A DNA stretch of 40,945 nt. It comes from Acidimicrobiia bacterium (GTDB lineage: Bacteria; Actinomycetota; Acidimicrobiia; Acidimicrobiales; AC-14). How positions within the stretch are numbered: position 1 is the first letter of the stretch; every line of letters begins with the position of its first letter. The notes below the pieces were generated by a model. That model worked only from the letters and a program-made list of their open reading frames with translations. It searched no databases and was not told where the DNA came from. The stretch is taken from positions 1 to 40,945 of the forward strand of contig JAHFUQ010000022.1 in NCBI GenBank assembly GCA_023265045.1. The letters run 5' to 3'. The translations under genes and the position numbers were made by a program. Of this stretch, positions 33,050-40,893 are shown one piece after another.

Positions 33050-33481
33050 CTAACCGGTCGCCCAGGCGTCGGGGCCTGCGCCGGCCCCCGACGCGGCCGC
33101 GGCCAGCCGGGCCAGGAAGTGGCCCCAGCCGATCCCGTGCTTGGCGACTTCCTCGTCGGGCAGGTCGGCGTGGACGAGGCGCAACCGCGTTCCCGCGGCG
33201 GTGGCGGTCAGCGTGAATTCGACGCGGCTCGACCCCGGCGGCAGCACCTCGTTGCCCGCCGCGCCCCAGCTGACGACGACCCGGTGCGGCGCTTCGACCT
33301 CGAGATAAGAACCGCGGATCGGGATGCCGTTGACGTCGATCTCGAACCGGCCGCCAGGCGCGGGATCGAGAGTGGCGTGCTGGCCCATCCAGTCGACCAT
33401 GGCGGACGACTCGGTGAGGTGGCGGAACACCTCCTCGACCGGCGCGTCGATGTCGATCTCGGTGACGAAGGGATCAGCCAT
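33050..33481 (-). CDS. SRPBCC / AHSA1-domain protein
   Basis: A 143-residue START-like (SRPBCC) protein of the AHSA1 type. The family pattern is seen in EIDIDAPVEEVFRHLTESSAM, DWMGQHATLDPAPGGRFEID and SRVEFTLTATAAGTRLRLVHADLP, with a typical helix at the end. Such proteins bind hydrophobic ligands in a cavity; no catalytic residue is implied. The ATG at 33481 overlaps the end of the arsR gene by eight bases, so translation is coupled. ArsR-AHSA1 pairs are a widespread arrangement in actinobacteria in which the regulator controls the AHSA1 gene. Ligand unknown. Confidence 0.88.
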   Translation of the reverse strand: MADPFVTEIDIDAPVEEVFRHLTESSAMVDWMGQHATLDPAPGGRFEIDVNGIPIRGSYLEVEAPHRVVVSWGAAGNEVLPPGSSRVEFTLTATAAGTRLRLVHADLPDEEVAKHGIGWGHFLARLAAAASGAGAGPDAWATG

Positions 33482-33794
33482 CGCCGCGCCCACCGCGGCG
33501 GCGCTCGGAAGCCCGCTTGAGGTTGGTGAGGTGGGCGCCCCAGAACGTCTCCAAAAAGGCCCGCACCGGCTCGAAGCCCTCGGGCCGGACGACGAACAGG
33601 TGACGGGTGCCGTCGCGCACCTCGTCGACCAGGCCCGCGTCCTTCAGCACTCGGAGGTGTTGGGACACCGCCTGCGGAGTGATGTCGAAGTGGGAGGCGA
33701 TCTCCCCGACCGACTGCGGCTCGTCGCGCACGAGCTCGAGGATCGCTCGCCGGTTCGGCTCCGCCAGCGCCCGCAGGGCCGCGCCTTCACCCAT
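33474..33794 (-). CDS. ArsR-family transcriptional regulator
   Basis: A 106-residue winged-helix repressor. The HTH is clear: LRALAEPNRRAILELVRDEPQSVGEIASHFDITPQAVSQHLRVLKDAGLVDEVRDGTRHLFVV. No Cys-based metal site (ELCVCDL-type) is present, so it is likely of the non-metal type that pairs with AHSA1 proteins and TIGR03086 proteins. It starts six bases after the TIGR03086 gene and overlaps the AHSA1 gene, in a three-gene operon that runs from the promoter at 34380-34408. Confidence 0.92.
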   Translation of the reverse strand: MGEGAALRALAEPNRRAILELVRDEPQSVGEIASHFDITPQAVSQHLRVLKDAGLVDEVRDGTRHLFVVRPEGFEPVRAFLETFWGAHLTNLKRASERRRGGRGDG

Positions 33795-33800
33795 TGCTTG

Positions 33801-34373
33801 TCAAGGGGTGCGGCCCATGTGGCCGATCAGGCGGTCGAGCATCGGAGCCGATTCTGGCACCGCGACGGCCGGGCCGACGAGGTGGCCGCGGATGCTCTCG
33901 TTGACGGCCTGCTGCGCGAACTCCGACACGTACGCGAGCAGGTCGTCCGGAACGGCGATGGGGAGGTCGGCGGCGTGGGCCATGTCCCACCCGTGCACGA
34001 CCAGGTCGAGGGCGGTGAAGCCGGCGAGGACAGGCCCGGGCATGTCGCCGATCGGGGTGTGGTGCACCCGTGTGAGCGTGCCCTCGATGCGGGCGGATGC
34101 GAGGGCCGCGGCGGCGGCCTCCTTGAACGCCGTCGCGGGGTCGTCGCCTGCGAGATCGGTGTCAGGTAGCCCGCCCGGCTGGATGGCGTGGCGCGGCGCT
34201 CGGTCGGCGAACATGCCGTCGGCGAGCCACAGCGTGCCGAGGACGTGGTTGAGGACGGCCCGCACGTCCCACTCCGAGCAGGGCGAGGGTGCAGTGAGGC
34301 GGTCGAGGGGCAGGTCCCGAACAATGTCTTCTGCGGTGGTGATAGCTGCGGCGAGGATGTCGTAAGTCTCCAT
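33801..34373 (-). CDS. TIGR03086 / DinB-like metal-binding protein
   Basis: A 190-residue four-helix protein of the DinB/maleylpyruvate-isomerase-N type. It shows the patterns of the TIGR03086 family: LTAPSPCSEWDVRAVLNHVLGTLWLADGMF with the first metal-binding His, and ALDLVVHGWDMAHAADLP with the later His. These enzymes use a metal and mycothiol or another thiol in some branches; the substrate is unknown here. It is the first gene of an operon with arsR and the AHSA1 gene. A TTGACA promoter precedes it, and the -10 ends six bases before the ATG. Confidence 0.87.
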   Translation of the reverse strand: METYDILAAAITTAEDIVRDLPLDRLTAPSPCSEWDVRAVLNHVLGTLWLADGMFADRAPRHAIQPGGLPDTDLAGDDPATAFKEAAAAALASARIEGTLTRVHHTPIGDMPGPVLAGFTALDLVVHGWDMAHAADLPIAVPDDLLAYVSEFAQQAVNESIRGHLVGPAVAVPESAPMLDRLIGHMGRTP

Positions 34374-34379
34374 GTCGAC

Positions 34380-34408
34380 AGCCTGAATGCAACCTATCGC
34401 TTTGTCAA
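34380..34408 (-). promoter_or_regulatory. Promoter of the TIGR03086-arsR-AHSA1 operon
   Basis: On the minus strand a consensus TTGACA (34408-34403), a 17-base spacer and CAGGCT (34385-34380) end six bases before the ATG at 34373. CAGGCT keeps the most conserved -10 positions (A2, T6). The mRNA should be leaderless. Confidence 0.55.
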
Positions 34409-34418
34409 GTAGAACCTT

Positions 34419-34820
34419 TCAGTCGAGCTCTCTCAGGATGTCGGACATCTCACGGCGGAAGCGCCGCAGCTCGGCCCGGTTGGCGGTGTAGAGGCTGGCA
34501 AGGGTCGTGCGGCCCGAACTCGTGAGCTCGACGAGGTGCCGGCGACCATCGGAGGGGTCGGCCGATCGGCGCACCAGGCCCGCGTCCGCGGCCCGATCGA
34601 CCAGTTCGACGACCGAGTGATGGCGCTGCTGCAACTGTTCGGCCAGGTCCGACACCGACGGCGGCCCGTCGGGGAAGCCGCGGATGGCCAGCAGGAGCTG
34701 GTGCTGGAGGGGCGTGACGCCGACGGCGCGCGCCGCCTCCTCGGAGAAGCGGAGGAACTTGCGGAGGGCGTAGCGGAAGCGGGCCAGGGCCCGATACTCC
34801 CAGTCGGCGAGATCAGCCAC
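34419..34820 (-). CDS. MarR-family transcriptional regulator
   Basis: A 133-residue winged-helix regulator. The fold is visible as VTPLQHQLLLAIRGFPDGPPSVSDLAEQLQQRHHSVVELVDRAADAGLVRRSADPSDGRRHLVELTSSG, with the wing motif SADPSDGRR. It starts with GTG at 34820, divergent from the ClC transporter gene at 34858, and the dyad at 34830-34850 lies between them, so it probably represses itself and the channel. A TAACTT box (34832-34827) ends six bases before the GTG, so the transcript may be leaderless. The inducing ligand is unknown. Confidence 0.9.
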   Translation of the reverse strand: MADLADWEYRALARFRYALRKFLRFSEEAARAVGVTPLQHQLLLAIRGFPDGPPSVSDLAEQLQQRHHSVVELVDRAADAGLVRRSADPSDGRRHLVELTSSGRTTLASLYTANRAELRRFRREMSDILRELD

Positions 34821-34826
34821 TCGTCC

Positions 34827-34851
34827 AAGTTATATCGTATTCCGATATAAT
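34827..34851. promoter_or_regulatory. Divergent MarR operator and leaderless promoters
   Basis: TTATATCG (34830-34837) and CGATATAA (34843-34850) form a perfect 8-bp inverted repeat with a five-base spacer. The right half contains a perfect -10 box TATAAT (34846-34851) that ends six bases before the ATG of the ClC gene; the left half contains TAACTT on the minus strand for the MarR gene. Repressor binding would cover both start sites. Confidence 0.65.
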
Positions 34852-34857
34852 GTGGCG

Positions 34858-36525
34858 ATGCGCCGCCTACTCCTCCTATCCGGTCTGGCTGTGATCCTGG
34901 GCTTCGCCGGCGGTGGCGGAGCGTGGGTCCTGCTGCACCTCATCAAGCTGATGTCCGAACACCGGCCCGGCGGTGTGGGTTTGATCGTGGTCGCCGTCGG
35001 CGGCGCCATCGTCATCTCGCTGCTTGCGCTGTGGGCGCCGGTCATCAGGGGGCACGGCATCCCCGAGGCGATGGAGGCTGTGCTCACCCGCCAAAGCCGG
35101 ATCTCGCCACGGGCGGCGCTGGCAAAACCCCTGTCGGCGGCGATTGCGATCGGCACGGGCGCTCCCTTCGGGGCCGAGGGGCCGATCATCGTCACCGGCG
35201 GCAGCATCGGGTCCTTGCTCGGCCAATTCCTCCCGGTCTCACCGTCGGAGCGCAAGATCCTCCTGGCCAGCGGCGCGGCCGCTGGGATGGCGGCGACGTT
35301 CGGGACGCCGCTCGCGGCGGTTGTCCTCGTCATCGAGTTGCTCCTGTTCGAGTTTTCGACGCGGGCGTTCGTGCCACTGGTCGTGGCCTCGTCGATCGCG
35401 GCGGGGATGCACTCCGCCTTCTACGGGGCGGGGCCGCTGTTCAAGGTTCCGCTCCATGACTACGCGGGGCTCGCGGGCTTCCCCGCGTTCGTCGTGCTGG
35501 GCCTCGGCGCCGGCCTGCTGGCGGTCGTGGTGGCACGCGGCCTCTTCACGGTCGAGGACTGGTATCGCCGCCTGCCCATCGGAGAGTTCTGGCATCCGGT
35601 GATCGGCGCGGTTGGGTTCGCCGTGATCGGCCTCGCCGTGCCACGGGTGCTCGGCGTCGGCTACGACGTGATCGGCGACCTGTTGACAAATCGCCTGGCG
35701 GCGGGGACCGTCGCCGTCCTGGTGGCCGCCAAGCTGGTCGCCTGGTGGGTGGCGTTGGGTTCAGGGACGTCGGGGGGGACGCTGGCGCCGATCCTGCTCA
35801 TCAGCGCGGGGTACGGCAGCCTGTTCGGGGCGGGCATGCACGCGCTGTTCCCGAGTGTCAGCGCGGGTCCGTTCGCGCTCGTGGCTATGGCCGCGACGTT
35901 TGGCGCCGCCACCCGAGCCAGCTTCGCGGCCATGGTCTTCGTGTTCGAGCTGACCCGGGACTACCAGGTCCTGCTGCCGCTGATGCTGGCCACCGTCGTC
36001 GCCGATCTGGTGGCTGCCGCGCTTCTGCCGGAGAGCATCATGACCGAGAAGCTGAGCCGGCGCGGCCTGCGGGTGCGGAAGGACTTCGAGGTCGACGCCC
36101 TGCGCTCGACGTCGGTGCGCGAGATGATGACCGCGCCGGTCGAGACCCTCGCGGACACGGCGACCGTCGCGCACGCGCGCCGCGTCTTGGCTGCAGGACG
36201 GCACGGCGCCTACCCGGTGGTCGATGCGAGCGGATCGTGCGTCGGGATCGTGGCCCGGGGGGACCTCCTGCGCCTCGACGAGCACGAAGACGCGGACTCC
36301 CCTGTGCTGGACCACGCCAGTCGTGATGTGGTCTCGGTGGCGCCCGACGACCTGGCCGTCACGGTGGTGGAGGTGATGCTGACCGAGGGCGTTGACCACG
36401 TGCCGGTGGTCGACGGTCGCCGGCTCGTCGGGATCTGCACGCGGACGGACATCCTCCAGGCCCGGCAGGCGCAGCTCGACCACGAGCGTCGCCAGCCCGG
36501 TTGGCGCCTCCGGCGCGTCAGTTGA
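34858..36525 (+). CDS. ClC-type chloride channel/antiporter with two CBS domains
   Basis: A 555-residue ClC protein that moves chloride, perhaps in exchange for protons. The gating motif is GAPFGAEGP with the external glutamate E107, and the filter motif GSGTSGGTLAP begins at 301. The family's membrane helices span ~1-390. Two CBS domains follow: VREMMTAPVETLADTATVAH (from ~420) and VVSVAPDDLAVTVVEVMLTE (from ~485), which bind adenine nucleotides in related proteins. The start ATG is six bases after a perfect TATAAT; the GTG at 34852 is too close to be better. The last eight bases overlap the convergent STAND ATPase gene. Control by the divergent MarR is inferred. Confidence 0.92.
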   Translation: MRRLLLLSGLAVILGFAGGGGAWVLLHLIKLMSEHRPGGVGLIVVAVGGAIVISLLALWAPVIRGHGIPEAMEAVLTRQSRISPRAALAKPLSAAIAIGTGAPFGAEGPIIVTGGSIGSLLGQFLPVSPSERKILLASGAAAGMAATFGTPLAAVVLVIELLLFEFSTRAFVPLVVASSIAAGMHSAFYGAGPLFKVPLHDYAGLAGFPAFVVLGLGAGLLAVVVARGLFTVEDWYRRLPIGEFWHPVIGAVGFAVIGLAVPRVLGVGYDVIGDLLTNRLAAGTVAVLVAAKLVAWWVALGSGTSGGTLAPILLISAGYGSLFGAGMHALFPSVSAGPFALVAMAATFGAATRASFAAMVFVFELTRDYQVLLPLMLATVVADLVAAALLPESIMTEKLSRRGLRVRKDFEVDALRSTSVREMMTAPVETLADTATVAHARRVLAAGRHGAYPVVDASGSCVGIVARGDLLRLDEHEDADSPVLDHASRDVVSVAPDDLAVTVVEVMLTEGVDHVPVVDGRRLVGICTRTDILQARQAQLDHERRQPGWRLRRVS

Positions 36526-39412
36526 CCGCGGCCCGCTCGGCGCGGGCTTGGGTGGCGAGGCGGGCCAGTCCGAGTCGCTCGGCCTCGTCCACGGCCTGGT
36601 CCAGCGTCGTGCGGACGCGCCCGGTGTGGAGCGGGCCTCCGTGCTTGCGGGCGAGGGCGCGACCGAAGTCGTAGCGCGTACGGGCGACGAGCGGTTTGGC
36701 GTTCACCCGGTCGTGGGCCGAAAGGGCGGCTTGGAACTGGCGCTCGGCGGCCGTCCAGTTGCCGGTCGCCGCCGACAGGAGGCCGAGGACGCGCGCCACC
36801 GAGCCGCGGCAGACGATCCCGGGGCCGACGACGATCAGCCGCCGGGCGTACGGGCTCAACAGCGTGGCCAGCGCTCCGCAGCGCCGATCGTTCAGGTCCG
36901 CCGCCACCTCGGCGATGGCGGCGACGGTCGCCACCCAGTTGCGATCGAGCGGGAGGTCGGCGGCGCCGTCGGCGAGGAGGTCTTCGAGCTCGGCGGCGGC
37001 CTGCTCGCGGCGGCCGGTGCGGGCCAGCAGGAGGGCGAGCGAGGCGCGCCACGCGGGGTCTTGATCGTGGCTGCGGGCCAGGTCGCGCCAGACGTCCACC
37101 AGCCCGTCGATCTCGCCGTCGGCGCCCCACTCGGTGAGCAGGTCGAGTTGCTGGGTCCAGTAGATCGCCGACGCTTCGGGGTCGCGTGCCCGTTGGCCGA
37201 GGGAGAGCGCCCTGTCCATTTGGGTCAGCGCCTTGCGGAAGCGGCCTTCGAGCAGGGCCCAGGTCCCCGCCCACATGGCGGCGTCGCGCATGTGCCGAGG
37301 GTCGCCAGATCGGCGCGCCAGTTGGGCGTGGAGCTTGCGGTCTCGGTCGGCGTCGACGAGGTGCCCCTGCTCGAGCAGGTCCACGAGCCGCCATCCGAAG
37401 GCGAGCAGGAGCTGGGCCGAATCGTTGGCGTTGTTGGCCATGGCCCACAGCTCGCCGTCGATCTCGGCTCGGTCCTCGAGGTCGTCGGGCGCCGAGAGCG
37501 CCTCGTGCCGGGCCCGGAGCACCGCGCCCATGGTGTCGGGGTCTTTGCTGTCCCAAGCCAGCTCCCAGGCCCGGTCGCTCTGGGCCTTGCGCTGGTCCGG
37601 GGAGTCGAACGCGGCGCGCGCCTGCGCCAGGCGAGCCAGGAGCTTGGCCCGCAGCGATGCGTCATCGGGGTTGGCTGCGACGGCATCGTCGAGGAGGCCG
37701 ATGAGGTGGCCGTCGGCGCCCCACACGCCCAGCACCTCGCCCAGTCCGAGGACGGCCCGCCCCAGTCTCGGGCCGTCCTGGTGCGCCCTCGCTACGGCCG
37801 CCGCCTGGAGATACGACTGGCGAGCCCGCGCGGATTCCCCGGCTCGGTGGTTGGCCTCGGCGAGCAGCATCAGGAGGTCGGCGCGGAGGCCCGCGTCCCC
37901 GCCGGAGCCCAGGAACGCGAGCGCCTGGCCGTAGAACGAAGCGGCCTCCTCGAAGGCCAGGACGCCCGCGGCCGCGTTCCCCGCGCTCCGGGCGTGACGG
38001 ACGGCGTCGGGCGAGGAGCCGACGGGGGCGGCCGCGGCCAGGTGGTGGACGAGAACCGGCGCTGCGACACCGCCGGCGGCTTGCGGTTCGTCGAGCATGG
38101 CGGCCAGGTCGTGGTGGTGCCGGACTCGGACATTCGGCGTGAGGAGCTCGTAGACCGTGTCGTGGAAGCGATCGTGGGTGAAGCGGTATTCGCCGGGCTT
38201 GCCTTCGACGGGGACGATCACCGCGGTCTTGACGGCGCGGGCCAGGGCCGCGGTGGTGTCGTCGGGCTTGGCGCCGGTCAGCTGGGCGACGGCGTCGACC
38301 GAGAAGGAGGCGCCGACGACCGACGCGGCCTCGACCGCTTTGCGCGTCGCGGACGAAGCCCGCCCGAGCCTCCGCGCCGTCAGCTCGGCGATCTCGTGGG
38401 CGACCCCCACCTTGTCGACCGCCTCGACCTTGACGGCACCGGTGGTGAGCCCCCCGCCCGCGGCCAGGTCGCGGACGACCTCGGTCAGCAGCAGCGGGTT
38501 GCCCTCGGTCGTGCGCCACAAGCTGCGGGCCAGCGTCGAGGCCGCCCGCCCGGCCACGGTGGACCGGTCGACGAGCAAGGCGGTGACCGACTGGATGGAA
38601 AGGTTCGGCAGGACCATGCGCTCGACCCGCGTCATCAACGGCCCGTCGAGCAGGTCGGCGAGCGGGTGGCTCGGGTAAATGGCGGCGTCGCGGTACGTGC
38701 CGATGATGAACAGCGGCGCCGAGGTGCAGGTGCGAATGAGGTGATCGAGCACGAGCACCGTCGAGCGGGTCGCCCACTGGAGATCCTCGAGCACGAGCAC
38801 CACGGGGGGCTGGCCGAGGCTGGTGATCGCCGCCGCGATGGACCCCATGAGCTGTTCGCGCCCGCTGAGCTGCGCGCCGTTGACCGGCTCGGCCAGGCGG
38901 GGGGCAAGGTCGGGTACGAGCTTGACGAGGGCGGGGCCGTGGCGTTTGACGTGGTCCCGCAGCCACCCGTCGGACTGCTCCCGCAGAGCGGGTCCGAGGG
39001 CGTCGATGAAGGCTTCGTACGGCAGCGCGCCGTCTCGCCGGCAGCGGCCCACCAGGACCCGTGCGCCTCCGGCGGCGGCTGCGTCGACCACCTCGGCCGC
39101 CAGCCGAGTCTTGCCCACGCCGGGCTCTCCGGCGATCAGCGCGGTGCGCGTGGTGCCCTTCATCACCTCGCCCCAGAGCGTCTTGAGCCGGGCCAACTCC
39201 AGCTGGCGGCCCACCATCGTGCCGGGGTCGGCGACATCGAGGGGGCCGGTCCACGGGGGCGGGACGGTGACGGTCCGCCGGGTGCGGCGGCCGTCCCGCC
39301 TCCGGGCGCGCCGGGTCGCGCGCGCGGGCGGGGTCTCGGTTTCGCCAGGCGAGTCTTGGGTGGGCGCCGGCGAGGGCGAGTCCAGCTCAGCCGCGGCTCG
39401 AGTCTTCACCAC
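36518..39412 (-). CDS. Large AAA_16/STAND ATPase with TPR-like repeats
   Basis: A 964-residue signal-transduction ATPase. After a Pro/Arg-rich 65-residue N-terminus there is MVGRQLELARLKTLW, Walker A GEPGVGKT (95-102), and Walker B VVLVLEDLQWA, in the arrangement of MalT/LAL-type and cyclase-linked ATPases. A winged-helix-like region (FTHDRFHDTVYELL) follows. The C-terminal ~550 residues are Ala/Leu-rich helical repeats resembling TPRs. Unlike LuxR-type relatives there is no C-terminal HTH (it ends RARAERAAVN), so it is not an obvious DNA-binding regulator. GTG at 39412 is the start. A shorter form from the internal ATG at M66 is possible. It may act through partners. Confidence 0.85.
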   Translation of the reverse strand: MVKTRAAAELDSPSPAPTQDSPGETETPPARATRRARRRDGRRTRRTVTVPPPWTGPLDVADPGTMVGRQLELARLKTLWGEVMKGTTRTALIAGEPGVGKTRLAAEVVDAAAAGGARVLVGRCRRDGALPYEAFIDALGPALREQSDGWLRDHVKRHGPALVKLVPDLAPRLAEPVNGAQLSGREQLMGSIAAAITSLGQPPVVLVLEDLQWATRSTVLVLDHLIRTCTSAPLFIIGTYRDAAIYPSHPLADLLDGPLMTRVERMVLPNLSIQSVTALLVDRSTVAGRAASTLARSLWRTTEGNPLLLTEVVRDLAAGGGLTTGAVKVEAVDKVGVAHEIAELTARRLGRASSATRKAVEAASVVGASFSVDAVAQLTGAKPDDTTAALARAVKTAVIVPVEGKPGEYRFTHDRFHDTVYELLTPNVRVRHHHDLAAMLDEPQAAGGVAAPVLVHHLAAAAPVGSSPDAVRHARSAGNAAAGVLAFEEAASFYGQALAFLGSGGDAGLRADLLMLLAEANHRAGESARARQSYLQAAAVARAHQDGPRLGRAVLGLGEVLGVWGADGHLIGLLDDAVAANPDDASLRAKLLARLAQARAAFDSPDQRKAQSDRAWELAWDSKDPDTMGAVLRARHEALSAPDDLEDRAEIDGELWAMANNANDSAQLLLAFGWRLVDLLEQGHLVDADRDRKLHAQLARRSGDPRHMRDAAMWAGTWALLEGRFRKALTQMDRALSLGQRARDPEASAIYWTQQLDLLTEWGADGEIDGLVDVWRDLARSHDQDPAWRASLALLLARTGRREQAAAELEDLLADGAADLPLDRNWVATVAAIAEVAADLNDRRCGALATLLSPYARRLIVVGPGIVCRGSVARVLGLLSAATGNWTAAERQFQAALSAHDRVNAKPLVARTRYDFGRALARKHGGPLHTGRVRTTLDQAVDEAERLGLARLATQARAERAAVN

Positions 39413-39524
39413 CGCCTAATTCGGCACATCCGATCCCCGCCTTGAGTCATTTGACCTATGCAAGGCTGCAGTCCGTGAGCCAGGTGGCGGGAAAGGGGGT
39501 GGCGACCGGCGCGGCGGCGCGGGG

Positions 39525-39821
39525 TTAGTCGAGGTACTCCATCATGACGTCGAGGTTGCGGAACACCGGCGGGCCGTCGGCCAGCTTGGCCAGCTCCTCG
39601 GCCAGGTCCTCGGTCTCCTCCAGGTTGGAGTTCTCCATGGCCGACTCGTACGAGTCGAAGACGGCGACGACAATGAACCGGTTGGGCTGCTCGCGGTCGA
39701 GGCACGTGAACGTGCGGCGCACGGTCCTCGCCCCCTCGGTGTCCGCCCGCCACTGCTCGCCGAGACGCTGGACCTCGCCGGGCTGGGATGTCGAGAACTC
39801 GATGAGTTGTATGAAGGCCAC
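39525..39821 (-). CDS. Dimeric alpha/beta-barrel protein, ABM-like
   Basis: A 98-residue protein reading MAFIQLIEFSTSQPGEVQRL, then RTVRRTFTCLDREQPNRFIV and SYESAMENSNLEETEDLAEE, ending VFRNLDVMMEYLD. This fits the ferredoxin-like dimeric barrel of antibiotic-biosynthesis-monooxygenase-type proteins; no catalytic residue can be claimed. The frame is open upstream of the GTG at 39821, but that part is antisense to the next gene. A TAGGGT box ends seven bases before the GTG. Confidence 0.75.
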   Translation of the reverse strand: MAFIQLIEFSTSQPGEVQRLGEQWRADTEGARTVRRTFTCLDREQPNRFIVVAVFDSYESAMENSNLEETEDLAEELAKLADGPPVFRNLDVMMEYLD

Positions 39822-39861
39822 GCGGCCGACCCTACTGGCCCGGCGGGTAGCGTGACGGGCT

Positions 39862-40893
39862 GTGGACGACGCCAGCAACGGGGTCGTGGCGGAGCAGGCC
39901 CCGTCCGGCCCAAAGGCCGCGGGGCCGCGCGTCGCCGACCTCCGGCGCCGGTTCGCCTTCTCGACCGTCATCCGCACGCTGACCCGTTTCCTCGCGGTGG
40001 GCCTCCTCGGCGCGGTGCTCGTGGGCGCCGGCCTCGTCTGGGACGCGATCGCCCACGCCCGTGATCCCGACAGCGCGCATGCCGAGGGCAGCCTGCTCAG
40101 CCTGTCCCGCCCCGCCCACGCGGTGCTCGTCGCCGGCGGCGCGCTCGCTCTCGCCGGCCTCACCGGCGCGACGGTGCGGGCGCTCTCGCTCTCCGGGAGC
40201 CGGCGACTCTCGTCGCCGAGTACGTCGGCGGCGTTGGTCGTCGCGGTTCTTGTCGCGGTGGGGGGGACGGTCGGGGCCGTCCGCTGGGGCTCGGCCGCCG
40301 AGCCGCCGATCGCGACCGGCCCGCTGGCGCCGGCGCGCAACGAGGTGCACGGCGTCGGCATCGTGAACTCGCACGCGTCGGGGCCGTGCCGTCCCGCCCA
40401 AGCCCAAAAGGCCGCGGCGGCCAAGTTGTACACCGAGACCCAGGTCGGCATGGCCCGCTACCGGTCGTTGGCGGTGGCTATGGCTGAGGGTTACTCCGGC
40501 CCGGTCCCGTTCACCTCGACCGAGCATTTCATCAACGCCGCCTACACGACCGACGGCCGGGCGCTCGACCCGGCCCGACCCGAGGCGCTGATGTACACGC
40601 CCACGGCGCGCGGACCGGTGCTCGTCGGCGTGATGTTCCTCATGAACGTGCCCGGCGAGTTCGGCCCCGAGCCTGGTGGCTGCCTGACCCGATGGCACGT
40701 CCACGGCGACCTCTGTTACAACGGCCTCGCCGAAGTCGTCGCCCACCTGACGTCCGAGCAACCGGTGTGCCCGCCCGGCACCGTCCACCTCATCCCGCCG
40801 CCCGCCCTGCACGTGTGGTTCGTCGACGTGCCCGGCGGCCGCTTCGCCCCTGACGTCGACGCCGGTTACCTGGCGAGAACCGTAGGGCCTTAG
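39862..40893 (+). CDS. Membrane protein with His-rich extracytoplasmic domain
   Basis: A 343-residue protein with three hydrophobic helices (~37-58, 85-106, 122-142) and a long exported C-terminal domain. That domain has a run of potential metal ligands: EVHGVGIVNSHASGPC, TSTEHFINAAY, LTRWHVHGDLCYNG and LHVWFVDVPGG, which looks like a metal-binding or cupin-like site. I recognise no named family with certainty. It starts with GTG, divergent from the dimeric-barrel gene; a TAGCGT box ends eight bases before the GTG. Its stop overlaps the end of a convergent gene by four bases. Confidence 0.75.
   Translation: MDDASNGVVAEQAPSGPKAAGPRVADLRRRFAFSTVIRTLTRFLAVGLLGAVLVGAGLVWDAIAHARDPDSAHAEGSLLSLSRPAHAVLVAGGALALAGLTGATVRALSLSGSRRLSSPSTSAALVVAVLVAVGGTVGAVRWGSAAEPPIATGPLAPARNEVHGVGIVNSHASGPCRPAQAQKAAAAKLYTETQVGMARYRSLAVAMAEGYSGPVPFTSTEHFINAAYTTDGRALDPARPEALMYTPTARGPVLVGVMFLMNVPGEFGPEPGGCLTRWHVHGDLCYNGLAEVVAHLTSEQPVCPPGTVHLIPPPALHVWFVDVPGGRFAPDVDAGYLARTVGP

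Noticed and set aside
36392-39445. 1,017-codon plus-strand open frame
   Set aside because: Antisense to the STAND ATPase, whose P-loop and repeats are clear. The plus translation is a Gly/Arg/Val-rich string without motifs.
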